Under the pieces are notes generated by a model. The model was not told the DNA's origin and made no database searches. It was given only the letters and a program-made list of their open reading frames with translations. Below, piece by piece: positions 42,149 to 51,804 of a stretch of DNA of 64,000 bases. Origin of the DNA: JACCZR01 sp963830065 (lineage in GTDB: Bacteria; Actinomycetota; Thermoleophilia; Solirubrobacterales; Thermoleophilaceae). A program made the position numbers and the translations under genes. The stretch covers positions 186,001 through 250,000 of the forward strand of contig CAWHLA010000010.1 of assembly GCA_963830065.1 (NCBI GenBank). The letters run 5' to 3'. Numbering within the stretch: the first letter of the stretch is position 1; each line of letters opens with the position of its first letter.

Positions 42149-42775
42149 TCAGGTGGCGGAAGCCGACGCGCCCTGCGCACGCATGGTGAGCAGCACACTG
42201 ATGATCAAGATCAGGATCCCACCGGCCAGGAAGGCGAAGAACCCGATCGGCGTCACCGCAACCACTCCGAGCACGATCGCGATCCAGCCGATCCACGCCG
42301 GCAATGCGCCGTGACGCACCACGGAGATCCCCATCGCGAGAAGGAAGATCTGGAGGCCCAGGATGAAGACCAGGAAGTCGGAGCTGTAGAGCGCGCTCAG
42401 CGCCTGGATCCCTACCGGCTGGAGCTTGTTGGCCGTGTCGGCGAGCGCGAAGCTGATCGTGGAGTCGAGCGCGATGCCCGATGCGAAGATGATCGCGCCG
42501 CCGAAGGCCACCGCCGACAGGATGCCTCCGGGGCCCTCTGCGTCGCGCAGCACCCGTCTCAACACCCCCGCGAAGAACACGAAGAAGCTCGCCGCAAGGG
42601 TGGCGAGGATGGCTCCCACAATGACCGAGTCCTCGTTGTCCACATAGAACCGGACGATCTCCCGCACCGAGTCGTCGGTGTCAGGGCTCTCGCCGGTGAC
42701 CGCGAACGACACGACCGCGAGTACGAAGAAGGCCGCACCGGTCAGGGGCGCCCACCTGCTCATGCCTGTGCTCAT
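42149..42775 (-). CDS. Multi-pass membrane protein of unknown function
   Basis: The 208-residue protein has six hydrophobic segments: near residues 8-28, 50-75, 85-105, 130-150, 160-178 and 180-200. A polar extracytoplasmic-type loop (GESPDTDDSVREIVRFYVDNED) follows the first helix. I do not recognise the family; it resembles the actinobacterial DUF4386-like or DUF998-like class only in general layout. GGGAG lies just upstream of ATG 42775. It lies between the redox genes and pnp, and splits the rpsO-pnp linkage seen in many bacteria. Confidence 0.75.
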   Translation of the reverse strand: MSTGMSRWAPLTGAAFFVLAVVSFAVTGESPDTDDSVREIVRFYVDNEDSVIVGAILATLAASFFVFFAGVLRRVLRDAEGPGGILSAVAFGGAIIFASGIALDSTISFALADTANKLQPVGIQALSALYSSDFLVFILGLQIFLLAMGISVVRHGALPAWIGWIAIVLGVVAVTPIGFFAFLAGGILILIISVLLTMRAQGASASAT

Positions 42776-42812
42776 GTCTCTCCCGCTCTAGACAGTGGCT
42801 TGGGGCGAGTAT

Positions 42813-43307
42813 CTACCGGAGCGGGTCGCCGCGCAAGAGCCCGCCCGGGCCCTCAACGAAGAAGGCCGGCGTGTTGGTCACCCCAGCCCGGATCCCGGAG
42901 CGGAAGTCGCGCTCCACCCGCTCCGCGACGGCCTCCGAGCGGCGGTCGCGCTCGAAGCGGTCGAGGTCGAGCCCCATGCGCTCCGCCCGCTGCCACAGGT
43001 GGGGGTCGTCGAGGTGTGCCTGGTCCTCCAGCAGGGAGTCGTGCATCTCCCAGAAGCGCCCCTGCCGCGCCGCTGCCTCGGCCGCGTGAGCGAGGACCCG
43101 GGCGCGCGGGTGCTTGGACTTGACCGGGAAGTGGCGGAACACGCGCGTGAGCGCCTGATCGCGCAGCCTCAGGTGGGCCAGCGCGCAGTGGTGGCACTCG
43201 AGGTCGGCGTACTCCACCACCAGCGGGCCATCGCCGCGCTGGTGGTCCTCGGGCCCGGGCTCAGGCGGGCTGGCGCTCGTCCAGGGCGTCGAAGATGAGG
43301 TTGGCAC
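42813..43307 (-). CDS. DsbA-like thioredoxin-fold oxidoreductase
   Basis: The 164-residue protein has the DsbA-type active site LECHHCALAH near residue 38 and the cis-Pro region NTPAFFVEG near residue 145, with a helical insertion between them. The first ~20 residues are Pro/Ser-rich with no signal peptide, so it is probably cytoplasmic or its start is misplaced. GTG 43307 overlaps the peroxiredoxin gene by 47 nt; the coding-like stretch GPEDHQRGDGPLVVEY argues against a start after that overlap. Disulfide exchange with the neighbouring peroxiredoxin is possible (inference). Confidence 0.78.
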   Translation of the reverse strand: MPTSSSTPWTSASPPEPGPEDHQRGDGPLVVEYADLECHHCALAHLRLRDQALTRVFRHFPVKSKHPRARVLAHAAEAAARQGRFWEMHDSLLEDQAHLDDPHLWQRAERMGLDLDRFERDRRSEAVAERVERDFRSGIRAGVTNTPAFFVEGPGGLLRGDPLR

Positions 43308-43722
43308 CGGGAACCTCCAGCGGCGGTGACATGTACGACCACTCCACCGTGCCCTCGGGGCCGACCATGACCAGCGCGCGGCCGCTCACGCCGTAGTCCT
43401 CCGCCCACACGCCGTAGGCCTTGGCCACCTCGCCCTTGGGGTGGAAGTCGGCCAGCAGGGGGATCGAGATCCCGATGTGGGCGCGGAAGGCTCTGTGGCA
43501 GAACGCGGAGTCCACCGAGATGCCGACCAGCTGCGCCCCGCGGTCTTCGAGCTCGCCGATGACCTCTTGGTAGACGTTCAGCTGGTCGGTGCAGGTGGGC
43601 GAGAAGTCGTTCGGGTAGAAGACGAGCACGAGCCGCCGGCCCGCGAAGTCGCTGAGCGAGACCTCGTTCCCGTCCTGGTCGGGAAGGGTGAAGTCAGGCG
43701 CGGGTGCGCCCGCCTCGATCAC
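43261..43722 (-). CDS. Peroxiredoxin (AhpC/TSA, BCP/AhpE-like)
   Basis: The 153-residue protein starts APAPDFTLPDQDGNEVSL and has the peroxidatic Cys in YPNDFSPTCTDQL near residue 46, with the family Thr three residues before it replaced by Ser. A second Cys lies in SVDSAFCHRAF near residue 80. It should reduce peroxides or organic hydroperoxides. GTG 43722 starts 2 nt after the rpsO stop and the DsbA-like gene overlaps its end, so it is in the rpsO operon tail. The resolving route (second Cys or partner thiol) is not certain. Confidence 0.9.
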   Translation of the reverse strand: MIEAGAPAPDFTLPDQDGNEVSLSDFAGRRLVLVFYPNDFSPTCTDQLNVYQEVIGELEDRGAQLVGISVDSAFCHRAFRAHIGISIPLLADFHPKGEVAKAYGVWAEDYGVSGRALVMVGPEGTVEWSYMSPPLEVPGANLIFDALDERQPA

Positions 43723-43724
43723 GG

Positions 43725-43994
43725 CTAGCGGCGGAGGCCGAGCTCGGCGATCAGCGCGCGGTAACGGTCGATGTCCGTCCGCGACAGGTACTTCAGGAGC
43801 CGGCGTCGCTTGCCCACCAGCATGAGTAGGCCGCGACGCGAGTGGTGGTCGCGCTTGTGCTCGCGCAGGTGCTCGGTGAGCTCGTTGATCCGCGCCGTGA
43901 GCAGGGCGACCTGGACCTCGGTGGAGCCGGTGTCCTGGGGGTCGCGCCCGTGCTTGGCGACGATCTCCTGCTTGGCCTCGACGGTCAGCGTCAT
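43725..43994 (-). CDS. rpsO: 30S ribosomal protein S15
   Basis: The 89-residue protein is a full-length S15: LTVEAKQEIVAKHGRDPQDTG, STEVQVALLTARINELTEHL, KRDHHSRRGLLMLVGKRRRLL and YLSRTDIDRYRALI. It binds the central domain of 16S rRNA. ATG 43994 overlaps the ribF stop as ATGA. It is followed by the peroxiredoxin gene rather than by pnp. Confidence 0.98.
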   Translation of the reverse strand: MTLTVEAKQEIVAKHGRDPQDTGSTEVQVALLTARINELTEHLREHKRDHHSRRGLLMLVGKRRRLLKYLSRTDIDRYRALIAELGLRR

Positions 43995-44899
43995 CGGCGG
44001 GAAACGGTAGCAGCGGCCCGGCATATCTCACGCGCCTGATCCACGTCTTTCCACATCTGCTCGACCAGCGCCTCGGACGACTCGAACCGCCTCTCGCCGC
44101 GCATTCGCTCCACGAACGCGACCCGCATGGTCTCGCCGTAGAGATCCCCTTCGAAGTCGATCAAGTGGCTCTCGACCAGCAGCCCGCGGCCGGTCTCGAA
44201 AGTGGGCCTCACCCCCACGTTCACAGCCGCCGGATGCCCGTGGGCCCAGGCCGCATAGACCCCGTGGCCGGGGACCACCAGCCGGCCGTCGGGGACGATG
44301 TTGGCGGTGGGCATCCCGAGGTCGCGGCCGCGGCGGTCGCCGGGCACCACCTCGCCCTCCATCAAGAACGGCCCTCCGAGGAAGCGGGCGGCCAAGTCCA
44401 CCTCGCCGGCCGCAACCAGGCCGCGGATCTGGGTCGAGGAGACGCTCTCCCCCTCGGCCTCCACCATCGGCACGACCCGGGTCTCGAACTCGTCGTGGGA
44501 GGCCAGGAACTCGGGAGTCCCCTGCGCCTTGGCCCCGAAGCGGAAGTTCTCCCCCACCGACACCCGCTCGGCCCCCAGCTGGCCGATCAGCACGTCTTGG
44601 ACGAACCGCTCGGCGCTGCGGGAGGCGAACTCCTTGTCGAACGGGATCACCACCAGCTCGTCGACCCCCAGCCCGCCGATCAGGTCGCGCTTGATGTTGA
44701 ACGTGGTGAGCAGCTTGGGCAGCGCCTCGGGGTGGGTGATCGCCACCGGGTGCGGGTCGAAGGTCAGCACGGTGTCGCTGCCCCGGATGACCTCCCGGTG
44801 GCCGAGGTGGACCCCGTCGAAGGTGCCGATGGCGACCTTGCGCGGCCCGGCCTCCCCGGGGCTCAAGACCGGCAGGTCGGGAAGCGAGGTGACCTTCAT
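43991..44899 (-). CDS. ribF: Bifunctional riboflavin kinase/FAD synthetase RibF
   Basis: The 302-residue protein has the N-terminal FMN adenylyltransferase domain (AIGTFDGVHLGHREVI, TFDPHPVAI, GENFRFGAKAQG, SSTQIRGLVAAG) and the C-terminal riboflavin kinase domain (GRDLGMPTANI, GVYAAWA, NVGVRPTF). It converts riboflavin to FMN and FAD. The position downstream of truB and upstream of rpsO is the classical order. ATG 44899 has no obvious ribosome site; it follows the truB stop by 13 nt. Confidence 0.96.
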   Translation of the reverse strand: MKVTSLPDLPVLSPGEAGPRKVAIGTFDGVHLGHREVIRGSDTVLTFDPHPVAITHPEALPKLLTTFNIKRDLIGGLGVDELVVIPFDKEFASRSAERFVQDVLIGQLGAERVSVGENFRFGAKAQGTPEFLASHDEFETRVVPMVEAEGESVSSTQIRGLVAAGEVDLAARFLGGPFLMEGEVVPGDRRGRDLGMPTANIVPDGRLVVPGHGVYAAWAHGHPAAVNVGVRPTFETGRGLLVESHLIDFEGDLYGETMRVAFVERMRGERRFESSEALVEQMWKDVDQAREICRAAATVSRR

Positions 44900-44912
44900 C
44901 GCGGGGCGAACA

Positions 44913-45725
44913 CTACGGCCGCGCCCCTCCGGCCGGGGCGAAGACGACGTCGGGCTTGACGAACTCCCCGCGCGGCACGCCGATGGCGAGCAGGGCGCCC
45001 TCGAAGGTCAACCGCACCGCTTCGTGCTCGGCCGGGCCTTCCAGAGCCCTGCCGTGGCGCACGCCCTCGGCTTCGTCGGTCTCCAGCACCCGCTCAGGCA
45101 GAAAGGCCAGCGCCTGGTCCAGGGGGACCGTCCGCTCGATGTTGGCGTCCTCGAGGCGGAAGTCCCCCACGGCGGTGCGCTCGAGCTCCTCGCAGTAGGC
45201 GTCGCCCAAGTCGGCCACAAGCGAACGCACATAGGTACCCGAGGAGACCTCGAGCTCGAAGGCAGCCCGATCTCCCTCGCGCCAGAGCAGTTCGGATCGG
45301 AACACCGTCACGGGGCGAGCCGCCGGGGCCACCTCCTCGCCGCGCCGAGCGCGGAGGTAGGCGCGCTCACCACCTACCCGGACGGCCGAGAACGCCGGCG
45401 GTGCCTGCATGATCTTGCCCTCCGGTAGCCGCAGTTCGGAAGGCATGCGGCCGGTCTCCACCAGCTCTCCGTCGCGGTCCCCGGTGTCCGAGGCCCACCC
45501 CAGCCGCGCGACGGCCCGATAGGTCTTCGGCAGGCCTATCAGCCACCGCTGGGCGCGGGTGGCACGGTCCACCAGCACGAGCAGGACCCCGGTGGCGAAG
45601 GGATCGAGCGTCCCGGCGTGTCCCACCCGAGTGCCGCGCGGGAGCGACCGGCGGATCGAAGCTACGACGTCGTGTGAGGTGACGCCCGCGGGCTTGGCGA
45701 CGATCCGGACTCCGGGAGTGGTCAG
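44913..45725 (-). CDS. truB: tRNA pseudouridine55 synthase TruB, probable CTG start
   Basis: The protein has the TruB motifs VAKPAGVTSHDVVASI, the catalytic Asp in GHAGTLDPFATGVLLV near residue 40, KTYRAVARLG, QAPPAFSAVRVGGERAY and VSSGTYVRSL. It makes pseudouridine 55 in the T-loop of tRNA. The conserved KPAGVTSHD begins only ~10 codons after the nrnA stop, and the only start that leaves a normal N-terminus is CTG 45725, overlapping the nrnA TGA as CTGA. No ATG, GTG or TTG occurs in this frame for about 30 codons upstream. From there it has 270 residues. Confidence 0.93.
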   Translation of the reverse strand: MTTPGVRIVAKPAGVTSHDVVASIRRSLPRGTRVGHAGTLDPFATGVLLVLVDRATRAQRWLIGLPKTYRAVARLGWASDTGDRDGELVETGRMPSELRLPEGKIMQAPPAFSAVRVGGERAYLRARRGEEVAPAARPVTVFRSELLWREGDRAAFELEVSSGTYVRSLVADLGDAYCEELERTAVGDFRLEDANIERTVPLDQALAFLPERVLETDEAEGVRHGRALEGPAEHEAVRLTFEGALLAIGVPRGEFVKPDVVFAPAGGARP

Positions 45726-46708
45726 AGCTGGTCGGCGACCTCGTCCCGCAGCCGCTCGATCAGCTGGTCCAACGGGAGCTCGGTGGTAAAGCCGGCCGCC
45801 TGCGGGTGTCCGCCCCCGCCCAGGGCGCGCGCGATGCGGGAGACGTCGACGCGGCCGTCGGTGGCGCGCAGGCTCACCTTGCGCAGCCCCTGGCGGTCCT
45901 GGGCCAGCAGCTCGCGCACCAGCACCGCCACCGCCGTGCCCTCGACGGCGCGCATGTGGTCGACGATGCCCTCGGAGTCGGTCTCCAGGGCGTCGGTCTC
46001 GCCGAAGTCCTCGCGGGTGAGCGAGGCCAGCGTCATCGCGCCTTCGTCGTGGCGCTCGACACTGGCCAGCGCGCGCTGGAGCAGTTGCAGCCGCCGGAAG
46101 GGAAGGTCCTCGTACAAGCGGCGGTAGACGAGATGGGGGTCCACCCCGGCCTCCATCAGCTCGGCTGCCATCCGGTGGGACTCGGGGGAGGTGTTCTCGT
46201 AGGAAAAGCGCCCGGTGTCGGTGACGAGCCCGACGTACATCGCGTCGGCGATGCCCGGCGTCAGCTCGGCGCCCAGCTCCTTGGACAGGCGCCACACGAT
46301 CTCCGCCGTGCACGAGGCCGTGGCGTCGACGAGGTTCACCGTCCCGAAGCGGGTGTTGTCGTGGTGGTGGTCGATGTTCAGGATGTGCAGCCCGTCGCCC
46401 TTGAGGAAGTCCACCGGCATGCGGTCGATGTTGCCGCAGTCCAGGAACACGATCGTGCGCTCGTCCAGGTCCGCGGGCGGCGCCCCGACGATCCCCTCGA
46501 AGACCATGTCCCGGTACTCGTAGGGCAGCGGGAACTCGTCGGGCGACATGTACATCACCGAGTCCTTGCCGAGCTGCTCCAGCGTCCAGTGCATGGACAG
46601 CAGGGAGCCCAAGGCGTCGCCGTCGGGGTTCTCGTGGGTGGTGAGCAGCAGCTTCTCCGCCTGGCGAAGCTCGGCCAGCACCTCGTCGGTCTCGGTCAGC
46701 GTGCTCAC
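45722..46708 (-). CDS. nrnA: Bifunctional oligoribonuclease/pAp phosphatase NrnA
   Basis: The 328-residue DHH-DHHA1 protein has HENPDGDALGSLL near residue 25, VFLDCGNIDR, the DHH motif NIDHHHDNTRFG near residue 116, DTGRFSYENT, and the C-terminal GGGGHPQAAGF. NrnA degrades 2-5-mers of RNA and dephosphorylates pAp. It lies between rbfA and truB, a common arrangement. GTG 46708 overlaps the rbfA stop (GTGA). Confidence 0.95.
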   Translation of the reverse strand: MSTLTETDEVLAELRQAEKLLLTTHENPDGDALGSLLSMHWTLEQLGKDSVMYMSPDEFPLPYEYRDMVFEGIVGAPPADLDERTIVFLDCGNIDRMPVDFLKGDGLHILNIDHHHDNTRFGTVNLVDATASCTAEIVWRLSKELGAELTPGIADAMYVGLVTDTGRFSYENTSPESHRMAAELMEAGVDPHLVYRRLYEDLPFRRLQLLQRALASVERHDEGAMTLASLTREDFGETDALETDSEGIVDHMRAVEGTAVAVLVRELLAQDRQGLRKVSLRATDGRVDVSRIARALGGGGHPQAAGFTTELPLDQLIERLRDEVADQL

Positions 46709-47049
46709 TCCGGGGCCTCCCGGTCGATGAGCTCGGTGATGCGCATCCCCCGGTCCACCGAGTCGTCGTAGACGAACTCGAGCTTGGGAGTGCGCTTCAA
46801 GTGCAGTTCCTCGTTGACCTGGGCCTGGAGGAACCCGTGCGAGGCGGTCAGCCCCTCGAGCGAGGCCTCGCGCTCGGCCTCGGAGCCGAGAACGCTGACG
46901 TAGACCCGTGCGTGGCGGAGATCTGGGCTGGTGTCTACTGAAGTAACGGTCACGAATCCGATCCTTGGATCTTTCAGGCCTTCTGCGAGGCGGACGGAGA
47001 GCACTTCGCGAAGCGCCTCGTTGACCCTTCTCATCCGATCGCCCGCCAC
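46705..47049 (-). CDS. rbfA: Ribosome-binding factor A
   Basis: The 114-residue KH-type protein has MRRVNEALREVLSVRLAEGL, DPRIGFVTVTSVDTSPDLRHARVYVS and LHLKRTPKLEFVYDDSVDRG, all characteristic of RbfA. It helps mature the 5' end of 16S rRNA in the 30S subunit. GTG 47049 lies 1 nt after the preceding stop; a later ATG at 47034 is a possible alternative. It is in the infB block as usual. Confidence 0.96.
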   Translation of the reverse strand: MAGDRMRRVNEALREVLSVRLAEGLKDPRIGFVTVTSVDTSPDLRHARVYVSVLGSEAEREASLEGLTASHGFLQAQVNEELHLKRTPKLEFVYDDSVDRGMRITELIDREAPE

Positions 47050-47050
47050 G

Positions 47051-47356
47051 TTATCTATCCACCACGTCCCCGAAGGAAACGAGTTCTGCCTGAATAGACG
47101 CGCCGTCGGGGTAGCGGTCAGTCACCCAGCGCTCCAGCGAGTCCCGCATCCCGGCGACGGTGCCGGCCTCTCGGCCCACCAGCGCGGCGGACAGCTCCGA
47201 TCGCTGCCACAGGTCGTGATGGTCGGTCTCGGCCACGGCGGCTCCGAAGCGGCGCTGCAGCTGGGCCTTCACCGACTGAAGCTCCTTGCGTTTGCCCTTC
47301 AGGCTCTCGTTTTCGGGGAAATGCAGGTCGATTCGAATCAGGCAGACAAACGGCAC
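47051..47356 (-). CDS. ylxP: DUF503 family protein (YlxP-like)
   Basis: The 101-residue protein has the DUF503 pattern: VCLIRIDLHFPENESLKGKRKEL at the N-terminus, LQRRFGAAVAETDHHDLWQRSELSAALV in the centre, and a C-terminal IQAELVSFGDVV strand. YlxP sits between infB and rbfA in many Gram-positives and is thought to bind RNA or ribosomes; its precise function is not settled. GTG 47356 lies 4 nt past the infB stop. Confidence 0.92.
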   Translation of the reverse strand: MPFVCLIRIDLHFPENESLKGKRKELQSVKAQLQRRFGAAVAETDHHDLWQRSELSAALVGREAGTVAGMRDSLERWVTDRYPDGASIQAELVSFGDVVDR

Positions 47357-47360
47357 GCGC

Positions 47361-49561
<2,201 letters not shown>

Positions 49562-49589
<28 letters not shown>

Positions 49590-49834
49590 CGACTGACCGA
49601 TTGTATGGACTCTTGGCCGATCGTCACCGGGGCACGGAAGGACCTGGCAAAGGCGCCAGGACCGGCGAACGCGCGCTCGGCGCACTCCTCGCGGGCGCAC
49701 AGATACGCGCCCCGGCCAGACTCACGGTGCTCCGGATCGGGGATGACCTCGCCGTCAGCACGGCGCACGAGCCGCAGCAACTCGTGCTGCCCGGCCGTGC
49801 GGCCGCAGGCGACGCAGGTTCTCTGAGGTTCTAC
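49562..49834 (-). CDS. ylxR: YlxR (DUF448) RNA-binding protein, no canonical start codon
   Basis: The frame encodes the YlxR signature RTCVACGRTAGQHELLRLVR followed by GAYLCAREECAERAF, so the gene must begin upstream of the CVACG motif. The first ATG/GTG/TTG in frame is TTG 49780, inside the conserved core. Upstream to the nearest in-frame stop there is none. The best positional candidate is GTA 49834, which overlaps the nusA stop as GTAG and would give VEPQRTCVACG, an N-terminus typical of the family. A sequence error is an alternative. YlxR binds RNA or RNase P-related targets and regulates transcription in some Firmicutes. It overlaps the infB start. Confidence 0.8.
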
Positions 49835-51297
49835 GAGGTTTCCTCTGAGGCCGGCGGCTGGGTCACGGACCCGGCGGCAGGCGAGCCGTCCGGCTCAACG
49901 GGCTCAGGCTCGGCAGCTTCGGACTCGACGGGCACAGGCTCGGGCTCGGGCTCGGGCTCGGCAGCCTCGGGCTCGACCGCCTCCGGCTCCACGGCCTCCG
50001 GGTCGCTCGGCTCGCCGCCGTCGTCGTCCGCGGCTGCGGAGAGCTGGTCGCCCTCCTGGTCCACCAGCGCCTGGTGGGCGGGCAGACCGCAGTAGCGCGA
50101 GCCCGGCAGGGCGGCGTTGGGGCAGCGGCGGCCGTTGGTGAGGATGGCCGCACAGCGGCCGGTCGCCGTCTCCTCCTCCTCGTAGCCCATCTCGGCCTCG
50201 TCCTCGGCGAACTCGGTCTCCGAGCGGATGTCGACTCGCCAGCCGGTGAGCCGCGCGGCGAGGCGGGCGTTCAGGCCCTCCTTGCCGATGGCCAGCGACA
50301 GCTGGTCGTCGGGCACGATGACCGTGGCCTGGCGGCCGTCGTCGTCCACCAGCACCTCGCGCACGCGCGCGGGCGACAAAGCCTTGGCCACGAAGCGGGC
50401 CGGCTCGTCGTTGAACGGGATGATGTCGATCTTCTCGCCGCGCAGCTCGGACACGACCATGCGCACGCGGGAGCCGCGGGGTCCCACGCAGGCGCCCACC
50501 GGGTCGACGCCGGAGGCATGCGAGACCACGGCGATCTTCGAGCGGTAGCCGGGCTCGCGGGCCACGTTCTGGATCTCGACGAGGCCGTCGGCGATCTCCG
50601 GCACCTCGAGCTCGAACAGCTTGGAGATCAGCTCGGGAGAGCGGCGGGAGACCACGATGCTCGGGCCCTTCGCCTGGTTGGAGACGTCGGAGATGATCGC
50701 CTTCACGCGCGCGCCGTGCTCGTAGCGCTCGCCGTGGACCTGCTCGGAGCGCGGGAGGAGGGCTTCGACGCGCTCGCGCAGCTGCACGAGGGTGTAGCGC
50801 GAGTCCGACTGCTGGACGATGCCGGTGATCAGCTCGCCCACGCGGTCCTGGTACTCGTCGTAGGTCATGTCCCGCTCGGCCTCGCGGATCCGCTGGAGGA
50901 TCACCTGCTTGGCGGTCTGGGCGGCGATGCGGCCGAAGTCGTCGGGCGTCACGTCGCGCTCGTCGATCTGGTCCTTGTACTGAGCCAGGCGCTCCTGGCC
51001 GATCTCGGGCGCCTCGGGCTCGACCAGCTCGCCCGTCTCGGGGTCGACCTGGGCCTCGCCGGCCTCCTCCTCGACCTCGTCGAGCAGCTGCTCCTCGAGG
51101 TCGGGCGGGAGGATCAGCTCGTAGACCCGGAAGTCCCCGGTGTCGTGCTCCATGTCCACGCGCGCATAGCGGGCGGCGCCCGGCGTCTTCTTGTAGGCCG
51201 AGAGCAGCGCGTCCTCGAGGGCCTCCATCAGCCGGTCGGCCGAGATGCCCTTCTCGCGCTCGAGCACGCCCACGGCCTCGACGATCTCCTTAGACAT
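49831..51297 (-). CDS. nusA: Transcription factor NusA with C-terminal zinc-type module and acidic tail
   Basis: The 488-residue protein has the NusA N-terminal domain (EIVEAVGVLEREKGIS), an S1 domain, and two KH domains (DPVGACVGPRGSRVRMVVSE, AIGKEGLNARLAARLTG). After the KH region comes a short Cys-rich module with Cys382, Cys392, Cys403 and His408 (CAAILTNGRRC, SRYCGLPAH), then a Glu/Pro-rich repetitive tail. The module matches small zinc-binding CxxxxxxGxxC...YCxxH elements. NusA controls pausing, termination and antitermination. It follows rimP with an 8-nt overlap, and the rimP leader carries an attenuator-like structure. Confidence 0.95.
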   Translation of the reverse strand: MSKEIVEAVGVLEREKGISADRLMEALEDALLSAYKKTPGAARYARVDMEHDTGDFRVYELILPPDLEEQLLDEVEEEAGEAQVDPETGELVEPEAPEIGQERLAQYKDQIDERDVTPDDFGRIAAQTAKQVILQRIREAERDMTYDEYQDRVGELITGIVQQSDSRYTLVQLRERVEALLPRSEQVHGERYEHGARVKAIISDVSNQAKGPSIVVSRRSPELISKLFELEVPEIADGLVEIQNVAREPGYRSKIAVVSHASGVDPVGACVGPRGSRVRMVVSELRGEKIDIIPFNDEPARFVAKALSPARVREVLVDDDGRQATVIVPDDQLSLAIGKEGLNARLAARLTGWRVDIRSETEFAEDEAEMGYEEEETATGRCAAILTNGRRCPNAALPGSRYCGLPAHQALVDQEGDQLSAAADDDGGEPSDPEAVEPEAVEPEAAEPEPEPEPVPVESEAAEPEPVEPDGSPAAGSVTQPPASEETS

Positions 51298-51715
51298 TGG
51301 ATCCCTCCTCCACGAGGTAACTGCGATTGATCTCCGAGTACGGGATCGACACGACCCCGGTGTCGGCGGCCACGGTGACCTCCTGCTCCGTGGCTCCGAG
51401 TAGCTCGCCGGTGAAGCTCTTGTGCCCGTCCTTCGCCTCCCGCGTGCGCACGCGCGCGCGGCGACCGAGGAAGCGGCGGAAGTGCGCCGGCTTGGTCAGC
51501 GGGCGCTGGGGCCCCGGCGAGGAGACCTCCAGCCCGTAGTCCACCAGCACTTCGCGCAGGTGGTGGGTGACGCGCTCACACAGGTTGAGATCCACCCCGT
51601 TGGGGTGGTCGATGGTCAGTCGCAGGCGCTCGCCCGCGACCTGCTCGCATGCGAGCACCTCCACCTCGGGCTCGGCCGAGGAGAGCTTCTGTTCGATCTG
51701 TGTCTGCACGCTCAT
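51290..51715 (-). CDS. rimP: Ribosome maturation factor RimP
   Basis: The 141-residue protein has LACEQVAGERLRLTIDHPNG, VDLNLCERVTHHLREVL, LEVSSPGPQRPL and the KPAHFRRFLGRRARVRT segment typical of RimP. It helps assemble the 30S subunit and precedes nusA in most bacteria. ATG 51715 starts only 6 nt after a terminator T-tract and lacks a Shine-Dalgarno sequence, so its expression probably depends on the leader structure. Confidence 0.94.
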   Translation of the reverse strand: MSVQTQIEQKLSSAEPEVEVLACEQVAGERLRLTIDHPNGVDLNLCERVTHHLREVLVDYGLEVSSPGPQRPLTKPAHFRRFLGRRARVRTREAKDGHKSFTGELLGATEQEVTVAADTGVVSIPYSEINRSYLVEEGSNV

Positions 51716-51804
51716 GGGGATAAAAAAAGGTGGGCTGCGAAGCCCACCTTCAGGCGCGGCCGGCGGCCGCAACGTCTGAAAGTCCTGGAGGCGAGTATAG
51801 GCAC
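51716..51804 (-). promoter_or_regulatory. Candidate attenuator leader of the rimP-nusA-infB operon
   Basis: On the minus strand a TATACT -10 box (51799-51794) follows the dtd stop. An intrinsic terminator, stem AAGGTGGGCT/AGCCCACCTT with a TCGC loop (51750-51727) and a T-tract, ends 7 nt before the rimP ATG. An upstream ACTTTCAG can pair with CTGAAGGT, which overlaps the terminator 5' arm, and GCGGCC/GGCCGC folds between them. This is a terminator/antiterminator layout. Confidence 0.6.
51722..51750 (-). terminator. Intrinsic terminator just upstream of rimP
   Basis: A perfect 10-bp stem (51750-51741 with 51736-51727, loop 4 nt) is followed on the minus strand by seven consecutive T. Stem strength and T-tract make it the best factor-independent terminator in the window. 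It could end dtd transcripts and, being inside the rimP leader, attenuate the operon. Confidence 0.85.
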
